Shown here: one piece after another, positions 63,007 to 64,000 of the stretch | How the letters are laid out: every line of letters begins with the position of its first letter | How positions within the stretch are numbered: position 1 is the stretch's first letter | Origin: Mucilaginibacter terrigena | Lineage (GTDB): Bacteria > Bacteroidota > Bacteroidia > Sphingobacteriales > Sphingobacteriaceae | Assembly: GCF_004168255.1 (NCBI RefSeq) | Contig: NZ_SEWG01000001.1 | Coordinates: 124,001-188,000, forward strand | Length of the DNA: 64,000 bases | Direction: 5' to 3' | The notes under the pieces: model-generated | Database searches by the model: none | Told to the model about the DNA's origin: nothing | Seen by the model: the letters and a program-made list of their open reading frames with translations, nothing else | Made by a program: the position numbers and the translations under genes

Positions 63007-64000
63007 TCAGACTAATTTAGCTAACGCTGTTTTTATCCTGCGCACAGCCTCAACCAGTTTATCTTCGGCAGCGGCATAAGAAATGCGGATAGATTTTTTA
63101 TCGCCGAACGAATCGCCGCCAACAGTCGCAACGTGCGCTTCTTCCAGCAGGAAAATACTTAGTTCATCAGCATCGTTAATGGTTTTGCCGTTAAAGCTTT
63201 TCCCGAAGAACGAGGTTACATTAGGGAAAAAGTAGAACGCGCCATCGGGCAGGTTTACAGTAATGCCGGGGATATCTTTCAACAGGCCGTAAACAAGGTC
63301 GCGGCGTTTCTGGAACTGTCCGCGCATTTGATGAACGCTTTCTAATCCACCGGTATAGGCTGCAACACCCGCTTTTTGGGTGATAGAGCAGGTGCCTGAT
63401 GTGATCTGGCCCTGCATTTTATCGCAAGCGGCCGCTATCTCGCTGTTTGATGCCGTGTAACCTATCCTCCAGCCGGTCATGGCAAATGCCTTCGACCAGC
63501 CGTTGATGATCACCACACGGTCCTTAATACTGTCGAACTGGGCGATAGACTCGTGCCCGCCAATAAAATTGATGTGCTCGTAGATCTCATCGCTCAGGAT
63601 GTAGATCTCAGGGTATTTTTCAAATACTTTAGCCAGGCTTTCCAACTCCTGTTTGCTGTAAACGCTGCCTGTAGGATTGCATGGCGACGAGAACATGAAC
63701 AGCTTGGTTTTTGGGGTAATGGCCGCTTCCAGTTGTTCGGCAGTTATTTTAAAATTACTTTCAACGGTGGTATCAATAAACACGCTTACGCCTTCGGCCA
63801 GTTTAACCACTTCCGAATAGGAAACCCAGTAGGGCGTAGGGATAATAACCTCTTCGCCGGGGTTAACCAAACATAACACAGCGTTGGCAATGGCCTGTTT
63901 AGCGCCGGTAGAAACCACTATCTGGCTATCAGTATAATCAAGGTTATTTTCGGTTTTTAACTTACTAACAACAGCTTTGCGCAGGTCGGGGTAGCCGGCC
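63007..64000 (-). CDS. Class I/II aminotransferase (aspartate type), N-terminus outside window
   Basis: The frame stays open to the right edge, so ~331 of the usual ~395 residues are present. PLP-binding Lys is in N-G-W-S-K-A-F-A-M-T-G-W-R-I-G-Y; the cofactor Asn/Asp/Tyr set appears in C-N-P-T-G-S and L-S-D-E-I-Y-E-H; the substrate Arg is in K-S-I-R-I-S-Y-A. This is the AspC/AatA 1-gamma-type enzyme that transfers amino groups between aspartate and 2-oxoglutarate. Extension past the first internal Met (63918) reads Y-P-D-L-R-K-A-V-V, as expected. It converges on the terminator at 62889. Confidence 0.92.
   Translation of the reverse strand, partial: AGYPDLRKAVVSKLKTENNLDYTDSQIVVSTGAKQAIANAVLCLVNPGEEVIIPTPYWVSYSEVVKLAEGVSVFIDTTVESNFKITAEQLEAAITPKTKLFMFSSPCNPTGSVYSKQELESLAKVFEKYPEIYILSDEIYEHINFIGGHESIAQFDSIKDRVVIINGWSKAFAMTGWRIGYTASNSEIAAACDKMQGQITSGTCSITQKAGVAAYTGGLESVHQMRGQFQKRRDLVYGLLKDIPGITVNLPDGAFYFFPNVTSFFGKSFNGKTINDADELSIFLLEEAHVATVGGDSFGDKKSIRISYAAAEDKLVEAVRRIKTALAKLV

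Overview
The window looks like a chromosomal segment of a Bacteroidota bacterium, most likely a Sphingobacteriaceae member of the Mucilaginibacter/Pedobacter kind. This is inferred from two SusC/SusD glycan loci, lipoproteins with C-K-K-D type starts, TAnnTTTG promoter elements, a serine palmitoyltransferase with inositol-lipid genes, and families largely confined to Bacteroidota (DUF5686, DUF4833, SusR-type regulators). No rRNA, tRNA, CRISPR array or intact insertion sequence was seen.

Layout. 1-2662: end of a peptide exporter (HlyD adaptor plus C39-peptidase ABC transporter). 2954-4293: an AraC-type regulator and a cysQ-like phosphatase, both missing their 3' ends and joined tail to tail at about 3590-3601. 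4561-6106: a TsdA-like dihaem cytochrome and an exported DsrE protein, probably acting on sulfur compounds. 6227-8693: a class III nucleotide cyclase, a DUF1080 sugar hydrolase and an RRM protein. 8744-26472: a beta-glucan-type polysaccharide utilisation locus (GH2, SusC, SusD, GH30, GH16, outer-membrane barrel). It contains two paralogous membrane proteins that join a 7TMR-DISM sensor to the zinc-ribbon/HTH head of an IS1595-type transposase. 26569-35539: a starch locus (SusR-type regulator, SusC, SusD, SusE, GH13 amylase). 35670-44808: mixed housekeeping and small genes (NIPSNAP, FabF, DisA_N-like protein, MBL hydrolase, TruC, DUF1456, CAP, TPR), two broken acetyltransferase genes and most of the intergenic repeats. 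45051-55822: a minus-strand sphingolipid/inositol-lipid island (serine palmitoyltransferase, GNAT acyltransferase, inositol-phosphate synthase, CDP-alcohol phosphatidyltransferase, fatty-acid 2-hydroxylase, PAP2/Aur1-like transferase). 56169-61950: a TolC-adaptor-RND efflux operon. 62331-64000: a small outer-membrane barrel and the start-truncated end of an aspartate-type aminotransferase.

Most promising candidate for a new system: the two 7TM-DISM/zinc-ribbon/HTH proteins. Their recognition helices are nearly identical, they lie inside one glycan locus, and a motif around AGTAAGCGTATCA occurs upstream of the susC and GH30 transcription units of that locus and nowhere else that I noticed. I read them as one-component transmembrane transcription factors whose DNA-binding part was recruited from a transposase. 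The lipid island is the second highlight, because it puts sphingoid-base formation, N-acylation (candidate), 2-hydroxylation and inositol headgroup transfer side by side.

Three genes (25583, 35670 and 38965) are broken by a single base each. Either this is local gene decay or the assembly has residual errors.
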